12,224 nucleotides of DNA from DASSLY01 sp035689185 (GTDB lineage: Bacteria > Actinomycetota > Actinomycetes > Actinomycetales > Dermatophilaceae). A program made the translations under genes and the position numbers. Position 1 is the first letter of the stretch; each line of letters opens with the position of its first letter. This document shows positions 5,956-12,118 of the stretch, piece after piece. A model generated the notes under the pieces. The model saw only the letters and a list, made by a program, of their open reading frames with translations. It had not been told where the DNA came from and did no database searches. Location: positions 1 through 12,224 of the forward strand of contig DASSLY010000114.1 of the NCBI GenBank assembly GCA_035689185.1. The letters are read 5' to 3'.

Positions 5956-6891
5956 TCAGAAGTACCAGGGGAACGGCGACCAGTCCGGGGACCGCTTCTG
6001 CAGGAAGGCGTCCCGCCCCTCCACCGCCTCGTCGGTCATGTACGCCAGCCGGGTCGCCTCCCCGGCGAAGACCTGCTGGCCCATCAGCCCGTCGTCGACC
6101 AGGTTGAACGCGAACTTCAGCATCCGCTGCGCCTGCGGGCTCTTGCCCAGGACCTCCCGGGCCAGGCCCAGCGCCTCGGCCTCCAGCTCGGCGTGCGGCA
6201 CCACCAGGTTGACCGCGCCCATCGCCTGCATGTCCGCGGCGGTGTAGGTCCGGCCGAGGAAGAAGATCTCCCGGGCGCGCTTCTGCCCGACCATCCGGGC
6301 CAGGTAGGCCGAGCCGTAGCCGGCGTCGAAGGACCCGACGTCGGCGTCGGTCTGCTTGAACCGCGCCTGCTCCGCCGAGGCGATGGTCAGGTCGCAGACC
6401 ACGTGCAGCGAGTGCCCGCCCCCGGCGGCCCAGCCGTTCACCACGGCGATGACGACCTTGGGCATGGTGCGGATCAGCCGCTGCACCTCCAGGATGTGCA
6501 GCCGCCCGCCGGCAGCCTGCGCCCGGGCCGTGTCGACGGTCTCCACCGTCTCCCCGGCGGCGTACTGGTAGCCCGACCGGCCGCGGATGCGTTGGTCACC
6601 CCCGGAGCAGAACGCCCAGCCGCCGTCGCGGGGGCTCGGCCCGTTGCCGGTCAGCAGCACCACTCCCACGTCGGGGGTCATCCGGGCGTGGTCCAGCACC
6701 CGGTAGAGCTCGTCGACGGTGTGCGGCCGGAACGCGTTGCGCACCTCCGGCCGGTCGAACGCGATCCGCACCACCCCGGCCGTCGGTCCACTGCCGACGG
6801 CGCGGTGGTAGGTCACGTCCGTCAGGTCGAACCCGTCCACCGGGATCCACGCGGACGGGTCGAAGATGGCGCTCACGGCCGGGCTGCTCAC
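5956..6891 (-). CDS. menB: 1,4-dihydroxy-2-naphthoyl-CoA synthase
   Basis: MenB closes the second ring of the naphthoquinone by converting o-succinylbenzoyl-CoA to 1,4-dihydroxy-2-naphthoyl-CoA in menaquinone synthesis. It belongs to the crotonase fold. The GTG at 6891 gives 311 residues. GTG at 6876 (306 residues, starting MSAIFDPSAW) is an alternative; I prefer 6891 because a TATCCT box ends eight bases before it, as in leaderless actinobacterial mRNAs. Diagnostic stretches are FDRPEVRNAFRPHTVDELY, GPSPRDGGWAFCSGGDQRIRG, VNGWAAGGGHSLHVVCDL (oxyanion region), FKQTDADVGSFDAGYGSAYLAR with the conserved Asp near 184, RLAYMTDEAVEGRDAF with a conserved Tyr near 284, and the C-terminal SPDWSPFPWYF. 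It is complete. It diverges from menC, the preceding pathway enzyme. Confidence 0.96.
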   Translation of the reverse strand: MSSPAVSAIFDPSAWIPVDGFDLTDVTYHRAVGSGPTAGVVRIAFDRPEVRNAFRPHTVDELYRVLDHARMTPDVGVVLLTGNGPSPRDGGWAFCSGGDQRIRGRSGYQYAAGETVETVDTARAQAAGGRLHILEVQRLIRTMPKVVIAVVNGWAAGGGHSLHVVCDLTIASAEQARFKQTDADVGSFDAGYGSAYLARMVGQKRAREIFFLGRTYTAADMQAMGAVNLVVPHAELEAEALGLAREVLGKSPQAQRMLKFAFNLVDDGLMGQQVFAGEATRLAYMTDEAVEGRDAFLQKRSPDWSPFPWYF

Positions 6892-6899
6892 AGTCGGCG

Positions 6900-6905
6900 A
6901 GGATA
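6900..6905 (-). promoter_or_regulatory. menB: Candidate -10 box for leaderless menB
   Basis: On the minus strand the hexamer TATCCT (TANNNT) ends eight bases before the GTG at 6891. This spacing would place the transcription start at or next to the start codon. The same bases on the plus strand form part of GAGGATAGGG just before the menC GTG, so the menB -10 and the menC ribosome binding region overlap. No clear -35 is seen. Confidence 0.4.
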
Positions 6906-6911
6906 GGGCTC

Positions 6912-7904
6912 GTGGCCGCCATCCCCGCGCTCGACGCTCTGCTGGCTTCGGCACGGGTGGTCCGCATCCCGCTGCGAGTCCGCTTCCGCGGGCTGGTCGA
7001 GCGGGAGGCGCTGCTGTTCGAAGGCCCTTGCGGCTGGGGCGAGTTCGCGCCGTTCCTGGAGTACGACGAGGTGGAGTCCGCGCGCTGGCTCGCTGCGGCG
7101 GTCGAGGCCGCGTATGCCGCGTGGCCGGCTCCACGTCGCACCTCGGTCCCGGTCAACGCCACCGTTCCCGCCGTCGCCCCCGGCGCGGTCGAGGCGGTGC
7201 TGCGCCGCTACGACGGCTGTGCCACGGCCAAGGTCAAGGTCGCCGAGGCGGGGCAGGCCCTGGCCGACGACGTGGCCCGAGTCGCCGAGGTCCGCGCCCT
7301 GCTCGGCCCGGCCGGGCGAGTCCGCGTGGACGCCAACGGCGCCTGGTCGGTCGCCGAGGCGACCGAAGCGCTCGGCCGGCTCGCGGCATACGACCTGGAG
7401 TATGCCGAGCAGCCGTGCGCCACCGTCGAGGAACTGACGACGCTGCGAGTCACCTTGGCGCGCAACGGGATCGACGTGCCCATCGCGGCGGACGAGTCCG
7501 TCCGCAAGGCGGCGGACCCGCTGCGGGTGGCGCGCCAGCGGGCGGCCGACATCCTCGTGGTCAAGGTGGCCCCGCTGGGCGGAGTCCGCCCCGCGCTGGC
7601 GATCGCCGGCGAGTGCGGGCTGCCGGTGGTCGTCTCCAGCGCGCTGGACAGCTCGGTCGGGATCGCCGCCGGGGCCGCGCTGGCCGCGGCCCTGCCGGAG
7701 CTGCCGTACGCCTGCGGGCTGGGCACCACCCAACTGCTGGCCGGGGACGTCGTCGCGCAGCCGTTGGCAGCGCGGGCGGGTTCGCTTCCGGTGCGGCGGG
7801 TACACCCGGACGCAGCGTTGCTGCGGCAGTGGCAGGCGCCGCCAGTCCGCCAGGCCTGGTGGCGCGACCGGCTTCGACGAAGCTTCGAGGTGCTGGATGG
7901 CTGA
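6912..7904 (+). CDS. menC: o-Succinylbenzoate synthase
   Basis: MenC dehydrates SHCHC to o-succinylbenzoate, upstream of MenE and MenB in menaquinone synthesis. The GTG at 6912 gives 330 residues, the short actinobacterial form of this enolase-superfamily enzyme. The first residues AALDALL..VVRIPLRVRFRGLVERE and GWGEFAPFLEY fit the N-terminal capping domain. In the barrel the expected residues are in place: K107 and K109 in TAKVKV, D140 in VDANGAW, E166 in YAEQP, D194 in AADES, and K218 in VVKVAPLGG. SSALDSSVGI and ACGLGTTQLLAGDV complete the family pattern. GAGG at 6898-6901 may serve as ribosome binding site. Its promoter must lie within or beside the menB 5' end. The stop overlaps the next gene by eight bases. 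Confidence 0.95.
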   Translation: MAAIPALDALLASARVVRIPLRVRFRGLVEREALLFEGPCGWGEFAPFLEYDEVESARWLAAAVEAAYAAWPAPRRTSVPVNATVPAVAPGAVEAVLRRYDGCATAKVKVAEAGQALADDVARVAEVRALLGPAGRVRVDANGAWSVAEATEALGRLAAYDLEYAEQPCATVEELTTLRVTLARNGIDVPIAADESVRKAADPLRVARQRAADILVVKVAPLGGVRPALAIAGECGLPVVVSSALDSSVGIAAGAALAAALPELPYACGLGTTQLLAGDVVAQPLAARAGSLPVRRVHPDAALLRQWQAPPVRQAWWRDRLRRSFEVLDG

Positions 7905-8634
7905 GATCCGCTGGGTGACCGCGTTCGTCGACCTGCCGGCAGCCGCGTTCGACGTGGGCGCGCGGTTCTGGGCGGCGGTGACGGGATGGCCGTTGTCCGA
8001 GCGGCGCGGCGAGCAAGGGCAGTTCGCGACCTTGCTGCCGCCCGCCGGGGACGCGTTCCTGCGCGTCCAGGCGGTGGGCTCCGGTGGCGGACTCCATCTC
8101 GACCTGCACACCGACGACGTTGCCGGCCTCGCGACCCGGGCGGAGGACCTCGGCGCCGACGTGACGGACCGCTCGGCGCAGTTGGTGCTGCTGCGCTCAC
8201 CCGGGGGCTTCCGATTCTGCGTCACGGAGCACGGGGGCGAGACCAGGCACCCGGCGGCCACGGTCTGGCCGGGCGGTCGCAGCCTGCCGGACCAGGTCTG
8301 CCTCGACCTGCCCGCCCACCTGGCCGACCCGGAGACCGCCTTCTGGGCGGGGCTGACCGGTTGGGCGCTGACCCCGTCGGACTCCCCGGAGTTCCAGCAC
8401 CTGCGCGACCCGTCGCTGCCGGTCCGGCTGCTGCTGCAGCGCCTGGGTGCGGGCGACCCGGGCCAGGTCGTGCGAGCCCACCTGGACCTGTCCTGCGACG
8501 ACGTGGACGCGGAGGCGGTGCGTCATGTCGGTCTTGGCGCGACCCTGCTGGACCGGCGGCCCGGCTGGACGGTTCTGCGCGACCCCGCCGGCCTGGTGTA
8601 CTGCGCCACAGCCCGCGTCCCGCCCGGCCCATGA
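7897..8634 (+). CDS. Two-domain VOC (glyoxalase/bleomycin-resistance-like) protein
   Basis: The protein has 245 residues built from two related VOC modules, about 1-115 and 130-240. Each begins with a strand-helix unit followed by FWAAVTGW or FWAGLTGW. The central strands are HLDLHTDDVAGLATRAEDLGADV (67-89) and HLDLSCDDVDAEAVRHVGLGATL (195-217), and each module ends in a strand of the form LRSPGGFRFCVT or LRDPAGLVYCAT. It resembles actinobacterial glyoxalase-like proteins of unknown substrate. A role in metal-dependent isomerisation, dioxygenation or drug binding cannot be chosen from sequence. The ATG lies eight bases inside the menC 3' end, so it is probably translated from the menC mRNA, but nothing ties it to menaquinone chemistry. 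Confidence 0.85.
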   Translation: MAEIRWVTAFVDLPAAAFDVGARFWAAVTGWPLSERRGEQGQFATLLPPAGDAFLRVQAVGSGGGLHLDLHTDDVAGLATRAEDLGADVTDRSAQLVLLRSPGGFRFCVTEHGGETRHPAATVWPGGRSLPDQVCLDLPAHLADPETAFWAGLTGWALTPSDSPEFQHLRDPSLPVRLLLQRLGAGDPGQVVRAHLDLSCDDVDAEAVRHVGLGATLLDRRPGWTVLRDPAGLVYCATARVPPGP

Positions 8635-8696
8635 CCGTGAACCGACCGCTGACCGGTCCGATCCAGGGGCCGTGGCTCCCGGCACGCCGCCCTTCG

Positions 8697-8702
8697 TAGG
8701 CT
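8697..8702 (+). promoter_or_regulatory. Candidate -10 box for a leaderless transcript of the fusion gene
   Basis: TAGGCT (TANNNT) ends seven bases before the GTG at 8710, the spacing seen when an actinobacterial mRNA starts directly at its start codon. It lies in the 75-base gap after the VOC gene, which suggests the fusion gene has its own promoter. No convincing -35 is visible. Confidence 0.45.
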
Positions 8703-8709
8703 CGCCTGC

Positions 8710-10257
8710 GTGAACCGCGAAGCGACCGGTGGCCAGCCGCCCGGCGGCGTGAGCGCCGGCGGCGGGTGGGGCGCCGACGCGACGGCGCCGGGCCGGCACG
8801 ACGGCGGGCGCGACAGCGACGGGCCCCCCGTGACCTGGCTCAAGGCGTGCCTCAACGGCGGGCGGAGCCGGGCCGAGCACGAGGCCGTGCCGGTCACCCC
8901 CGAGGAGCTCGCCCTCGCCGCGAAGTCCGTCGCAGCCATGGGTGTGCCCGCGGTGCACGTCCACCCCCGCGGCGCGGACGGGCGGGAGTCGCTGCACCCG
9001 GAGGACATCGAGGCCGCGGTCGACGCCATCCGGGCCGCGGTGCCGGAGCTGAAGGTGGGGGTGACCACCCGCGCCGAGGCCTGTCCGGATCGGGCGATGC
9101 GGCTGCGGCTGGTCGAGTCCTGGCCGGCACCGGACCGGGGCGGGCCCGACTTCGCCAGCGTCAACTGGCACGAACCGGGCGCGGCGGACGTGGCGGCGGC
9201 GCTGTGGTTCAACGGCATCGGGGTCGAGGCCGGGTTGTTCACCAAGGAAGCGGCCCGGGCGTTCGCGTCGGTCCCCCGCGAGGGCGTGGAGCGCGTCCTG
9301 GTCGAGGCCGTGCCGGGGATGGGCCCGGGCGGCGACGGCGTCACCGTCGCCAAGCAGGTGCTGGCCGAGCTCGCGGCGAGCCGGACGGCGGACGTGCTGC
9401 GCGGCATACCGACGCTGGTCCACGGCGAGGAGCACTGGGCCTGGCCGGTGCTGCACTGGGCCCGGGTCGAGGGGTATGCGGTGCGGATCGGGCTGGAGGA
9501 CACCCTGGCCCGCCCGGACGGCCACCGAGCGCGCGACAACGCCGATCTGGTGCGGATCGTCCTGGGTCGCCGCGAGGTGGTGGAGGGGGAGTACCTCGCA
9601 CTGAGCGACGGCTTGCGCATGTACTACGAGGTCCATGGCGAGGGTCCGCCGGTGGTGCTCCTGCACGGCGAGGCGCTGACCGTCGAGCTGTGCTGGTCCT
9701 CGCTCCTGCCGACGCTGGCGCAGCGGCACCGGGTCATCGCGGTGGAGCTGCAAGGGCATGGCCACACCCCCGACCGCGAGGGTGGCTTCGACCTGGCCCG
9801 GCTCGCGTCGGACGTCGCTGAGCTGCTGGCCTTCCTGGGGCTGGACCGCGCGGACGTGGTGGGGTTCAGCCTGGGCGGCCTGGTCGCGCTGACCCTGGCG
9901 GTGGATCACCCCCGGCTCGTCGACCGTCTCGTCCTCGCCTCGACGCCGTGGCACGGTCGCCGGCAGGTCTTCACCGGCAAGCTCGGCGAGCTGGTCGCAC
10001 GCCATTGCGGCTGGTCCCCGGATCAGGTGGGCTCGGTCGCGGCACCGACGCTGGTCGTCGTCGGCGACACCGACACCGCCGCGGTTCACGACGCGTTGCG
10101 GATGGCCGAGCTGATGCCGGCGGCGAGCCTGGCCGTGCTGCCCGCCACCCGGCATACCGAGGTGACCCACCGGGCGGACCTGTTGCTGCCCATGCTCGCC
10201 AGCTTCCTGCGCCCCCCGGAGCACCCGGCGAGGACCCACCTCCCGTTGCGGGGGTGA
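8710..10257 (+). CDS. Fusion: beta-keto acid cleavage enzyme (DUF849) plus alpha/beta hydrolase
   Basis: This single 515-codon ORF joins two enzymes. Residues 41 to about 290 match the BKACE/3-keto-5-aminohexanoate cleavage family, which splits a beta-keto acid with acetyl-CoA into acetoacetate and a new CoA ester. It starts VTWLKACLNGGR, has the zinc-binding AVHVHPRG (H83, H85), SVNWHEPG, and GLEDTLARPDG near 261-271 with the conserved Glu. Residues about 296-503 match an alpha/beta hydrolase: DGLRMYYEVHGEGPPVVLLHGE, VELQGHGHT, nucleophile S387 in GFSLGG, acid D453 or D455 in VVGDTDT, and H482 in ATRHTE. The stretch between VLASTPWHG and GKLGELVARHCGW is very short, so the cap domain seems missing. 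Residues 1-40 are a Gly/Ala-rich extension; GTG at 8830 (475 residues) is the start expected from the family, while TAGGCT supports 8710. The domain calls are firm, but the substrate is unknown. Confidence 0.85.
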   Translation: MNREATGGQPPGGVSAGGGWGADATAPGRHDGGRDSDGPPVTWLKACLNGGRSRAEHEAVPVTPEELALAAKSVAAMGVPAVHVHPRGADGRESLHPEDIEAAVDAIRAAVPELKVGVTTRAEACPDRAMRLRLVESWPAPDRGGPDFASVNWHEPGAADVAAALWFNGIGVEAGLFTKEAARAFASVPREGVERVLVEAVPGMGPGGDGVTVAKQVLAELAASRTADVLRGIPTLVHGEEHWAWPVLHWARVEGYAVRIGLEDTLARPDGHRARDNADLVRIVLGRREVVEGEYLALSDGLRMYYEVHGEGPPVVLLHGEALTVELCWSSLLPTLAQRHRVIAVELQGHGHTPDREGGFDLARLASDVAELLAFLGLDRADVVGFSLGGLVALTLAVDHPRLVDRLVLASTPWHGRRQVFTGKLGELVARHCGWSPDQVGSVAAPTLVVVGDTDTAAVHDALRMAELMPAASLAVLPATRHTEVTHRADLLLPMLASFLRPPEHPARTHLPLRG

Positions 10258-10285
10258 CCCCCGCGCAGGACGCTGCGAGGAGTGC

Positions 10286-10302
10286 GCGGACCGCGGGTCC
10301 GC
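10286..10302. terminator. Perfect hairpin between two convergent genes
   Basis: GCGGACC (10286-10292) and GGTCCGC (10296-10302) form a perfect seven-base stem with a three-base loop, inside the 50-base gap between the stops of the fusion gene (plus) and the methyltransferase gene (minus). No T-run follows. Its symmetry and place suggest a two-way terminator. Confidence 0.6.
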
Positions 10303-10307
10303 TGCCC

Positions 10308-11537
10308 CTAGTGCGGTCGGACCACCAGCACGACCTGGCCCGAAGCGACCCTGGTCACCACCAGAGTCGTCGTCGCGGCGCCGGTGAGCCGCAGCTGCCG
10401 GCGCAGCAGATCGGGGTCCAGGGTGACGCCCCGCTGCTTCACCGTCACACGGCCCACGTCACGATCGCGCAGGTAGGACCGGAGCGCCTTGACGTTGAAC
10501 GGCATCGCCTCCATCACCGCGAACCGTCGAGCGTACGGCACCTCCTCGACCCGGTCGCTCGACACGTAGCCCACCCCAGGGGCCAGCTCCACCCCGTCGA
10601 CCGCCGCGGTCAGCGCCCCGGTCAGCCCGGCCCGGAGCACCGCCCGGTCCGCCTCGTAGAGCCACGGCCCCACGTGGCCGAGCCGCCGCGCCGTGGGCAC
10701 GACCGCCGGGGTGTCCGCCTGGGTCACCGTGACCGGCTGGTCACGCCACCCGAGCACGATGGCCGTCCGGCCGGCATAGCGGACCAGCGGGCCCCACCAC
10801 AGGGCGCACTCGACCACCTCACCGCGCCAGGACACCCACTGGGCCTCGGCACCGGCCGGGATGGCCGAGTGCGGGAACCCGGGAGCCAGCTTGGCGCCGG
10901 TCGCCGGGACCCGGCTGGCCACCGCGCGGACCTCCTCGAAGGTCGGCGAGATCGCGTCCAGCGCGAAGACCCGCCGGGTGCGCCCGTCCACGTCGGCGAC
11001 CCCGGCGACCCGCCGGGACGGGTCCAGGAAGGCGCCGGTATGCCGCCCGGCCTCTCCCGGCTCGGGCAGCGCGACGTCGGCGACCCGCTGCACGCTCACC
11101 CTCGCGTGGTCCCAGTGCCGCAGGTTCACCCCGGCGACGGCCGCCGTCACCTCGTCCACCTCCACCGCGCTGACCTGCAGGCCCACCCCGGCGAAGGCCA
11201 TGGAATCGCCACCGATGCCGCAGCCCAGGTCGAGCACCCCCCGCAGCCCGGCCTCGCGGAAGCGGGCGGCGTGCAGCGCCGAGACGGGCAGCCGGGTCGC
11301 CTGCTCGAGCCCGTCGGCGGTGAACAGCATGCCGCGGGCGAACTCGCCGAACTTGTCCACCGCCCGCGCCCGGAGCCGGGACTGGGTCAGCGCGGCAGCG
11401 ACCAGGTCGCTGGCGAACCCGGCCGCCCGGAGCCGCTCGCCCAGCCCGAGGATGAGCGACTCGTCATACGGAGGCAGTGACTGGAGCAGCCCCCAGCCCT
11501 CGCCGGACACCAGCGCTCGCACAGTCTCCAGGTCCAT
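10308..11537 (-). CDS. Class I SAM-dependent methyltransferase with THUMP-like C-terminus
   Basis: The ATG at 11537 gives 409 residues. The frame could begin at a TTG at 11567, but that codon lies in the first CIRCE operator; GGAGG stands 11 bases before the ATG, a little far. An N-terminal helical part (1-85) contains TQSRLRARAVDKFGEFA. The Rossmann core follows: motif I VLDLGCGIGGD (101-111), acidic strand end AVEVDE, and a motif-IV-like AFLDPSRR (169-176). The last 80 residues, with EVPYARRFAVMEAMPFNVKALRSYLRDRDVGRVTVKQRG, match the THUMP-like domain of this actinobacterial family. Such genes often stand next to groESL in actinobacteria. RNA is a reasonable substrate guess because THUMP-related domains bind RNA, but no target is known. 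The gene diverges from groES. Confidence 0.88.
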   Translation of the reverse strand: MDLETVRALVSGEGWGLLQSLPPYDESLILGLGERLRAAGFASDLVAAALTQSRLRARAVDKFGEFARGMLFTADGLEQATRLPVSALHAARFREAGLRGVLDLGCGIGGDSMAFAGVGLQVSAVEVDEVTAAVAGVNLRHWDHARVSVQRVADVALPEPGEAGRHTGAFLDPSRRVAGVADVDGRTRRVFALDAISPTFEEVRAVASRVPATGAKLAPGFPHSAIPAGAEAQWVSWRGEVVECALWWGPLVRYAGRTAIVLGWRDQPVTVTQADTPAVVPTARRLGHVGPWLYEADRAVLRAGLTGALTAAVDGVELAPGVGYVSSDRVEEVPYARRFAVMEAMPFNVKALRSYLRDRDVGRVTVKQRGVTLDPDLLRRQLRLTGAATTTLVVTRVASGQVVLVVRPH

Positions 11538-11556
11538 CGCCCGGCCAACCTCCGCT

Positions 11557-11583
11557 CTGGCACTCAAGTTGACCGAGTGCTAA
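11557..11583. promoter_or_regulatory. CIRCE operator 1 (HrcA binding site)
   Basis: CTGGCACTC, nine bases, GAGTGCTAA: the right arm equals the CIRCE consensus and the left arm differs at two of nine positions. The -35 hexamer TTGACC lies in the loop. HrcA bound here would block RNA polymerase, and stress would release it. Confidence 0.92.
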
Positions 11584-11598
11584 CGCGCGACCTAGATT
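11569..11598 (+). promoter_or_regulatory. groESL promoter
   Basis: TTGACC (11569-11574) and TAGATT (11593-11598), 18 bases apart, form a good housekeeping promoter. The -35 sits in the loop of CIRCE 1 and the -10 lies between the two operators. Transcription should start near 11605, inside the left arm of CIRCE 2, giving a leader of about 130 bases before groES. Confidence 0.8.
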
Positions 11599-11602
11599 CT
11601 GA

Positions 11603-11629
11603 CTGGCACTCGCCATGGGCAAGTGCTAA
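11603..11629. promoter_or_regulatory. CIRCE operator 2 (HrcA binding site)
   Basis: CTGGCACTC, nine bases, AAGTGCTAA: the same left arm as operator 1 and a right arm with one mismatch. It starts exactly 46 bases after operator 1 and overlaps the expected transcription start, so in the mRNA it could also fold as a hairpin near the 5' end. Confidence 0.9.
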
Positions 11630-11734
11630 CCCGCGACCCGGTGCCCGTGTCGACCCCCGCGACGGCGGCGCGCGCTCCGAGCAGCGGCCCCAACGTATCC
11701 GTACCTCGACATTCCCGAAGGGGAGGTCCACCCC

Positions 11735-12028
11735 GTGCCGGTTTCCATCAAGCCGCTCGAAGACCGCATCGTCGTCAAGTCCAGCGAGGCCGAGCAGACC
11801 ACCGCGTCCGGCCTGGTCATCCCGGACACCGCCAAGGAGAAGCCCCAGGAGGGCGAGGTCCTGGCCGTCGGCCCGGGCCGTATCGACGACAACGGCAACC
11901 GCGTCCCGCTCGACGTCGCCGTCGGCGACAAGGTCATCTACAGCAAGTACGGCGGCACCGAGGTGAAGTACGCCGGCGAGGAGTACCTCATCCTCTCGGC
12001 TCGCGACATCCTCGCGGTCATCGCCTGA
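11735..12028 (+). CDS. groES: Co-chaperonin GroES
   Basis: GroES is the heptameric lid of the GroEL chaperonin in the cytosol. GTG at 11735 is preceded by AAGGGGAGG (11718-11726) at eight bases and gives 97 residues, the normal length. The sequence is typical: IKPLEDRIVVK at the start, the mobile loop EAEQTTASGLVIPDTAKEKPQEGEV that binds GroEL (about residues 18-42), the roof loop near DDNGNRVPLDV, and GDKVIYSKYGGTEVKYAGEEYLILSARDILAVI at the end. It is controlled by two CIRCE operators and one promoter, so heat-shock induction through HrcA is expected. groEL follows after 90 bases. Confidence 0.98.
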   Translation: MPVSIKPLEDRIVVKSSEAEQTTASGLVIPDTAKEKPQEGEVLAVGPGRIDDNGNRVPLDVAVGDKVIYSKYGGTEVKYAGEEYLILSARDILAVIA

Positions 12029-12045
12029 GTCATCCGTCTCGCACA

Positions 12046-12093
12046 GCGCGGCCGGGCCGGCGGGGTGGAAGTCCTGGCCGGTCACGGCCGCGC
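12046..12093. other. Inverted repeat between groES and groEL
   Basis: GCGCGGCCG (12046-12054) is perfectly complementary to CGGCCGCGC (12085-12093), and within the loop CCGG at 12057-12060 can pair with CCGG at 12078-12081. The RNA stem-loop lies between the groES stop and the groEL ribosome binding site. It could slow read-through, mark an RNA processing site or protect the groES part of the mRNA. Confidence 0.6.
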
Positions 12094-12118
12094 ACTGCGT
12101 ACTAGGGAGTAAATGCAC

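Noticed and set aside
8631..8699. A 22-codon ORF overlapping the VOC stop as ATGA
   Set aside because: There is no ribosome binding site beyond coupling, no recognisable sequence, and its stop codon overlaps the likely -10 box of the next gene.
11538..11567. TTG start for the methyltransferase at 11567
   Set aside because: It would place the start codon inside CIRCE operator 1, adds ten residues without family character, and has no ribosome binding site.
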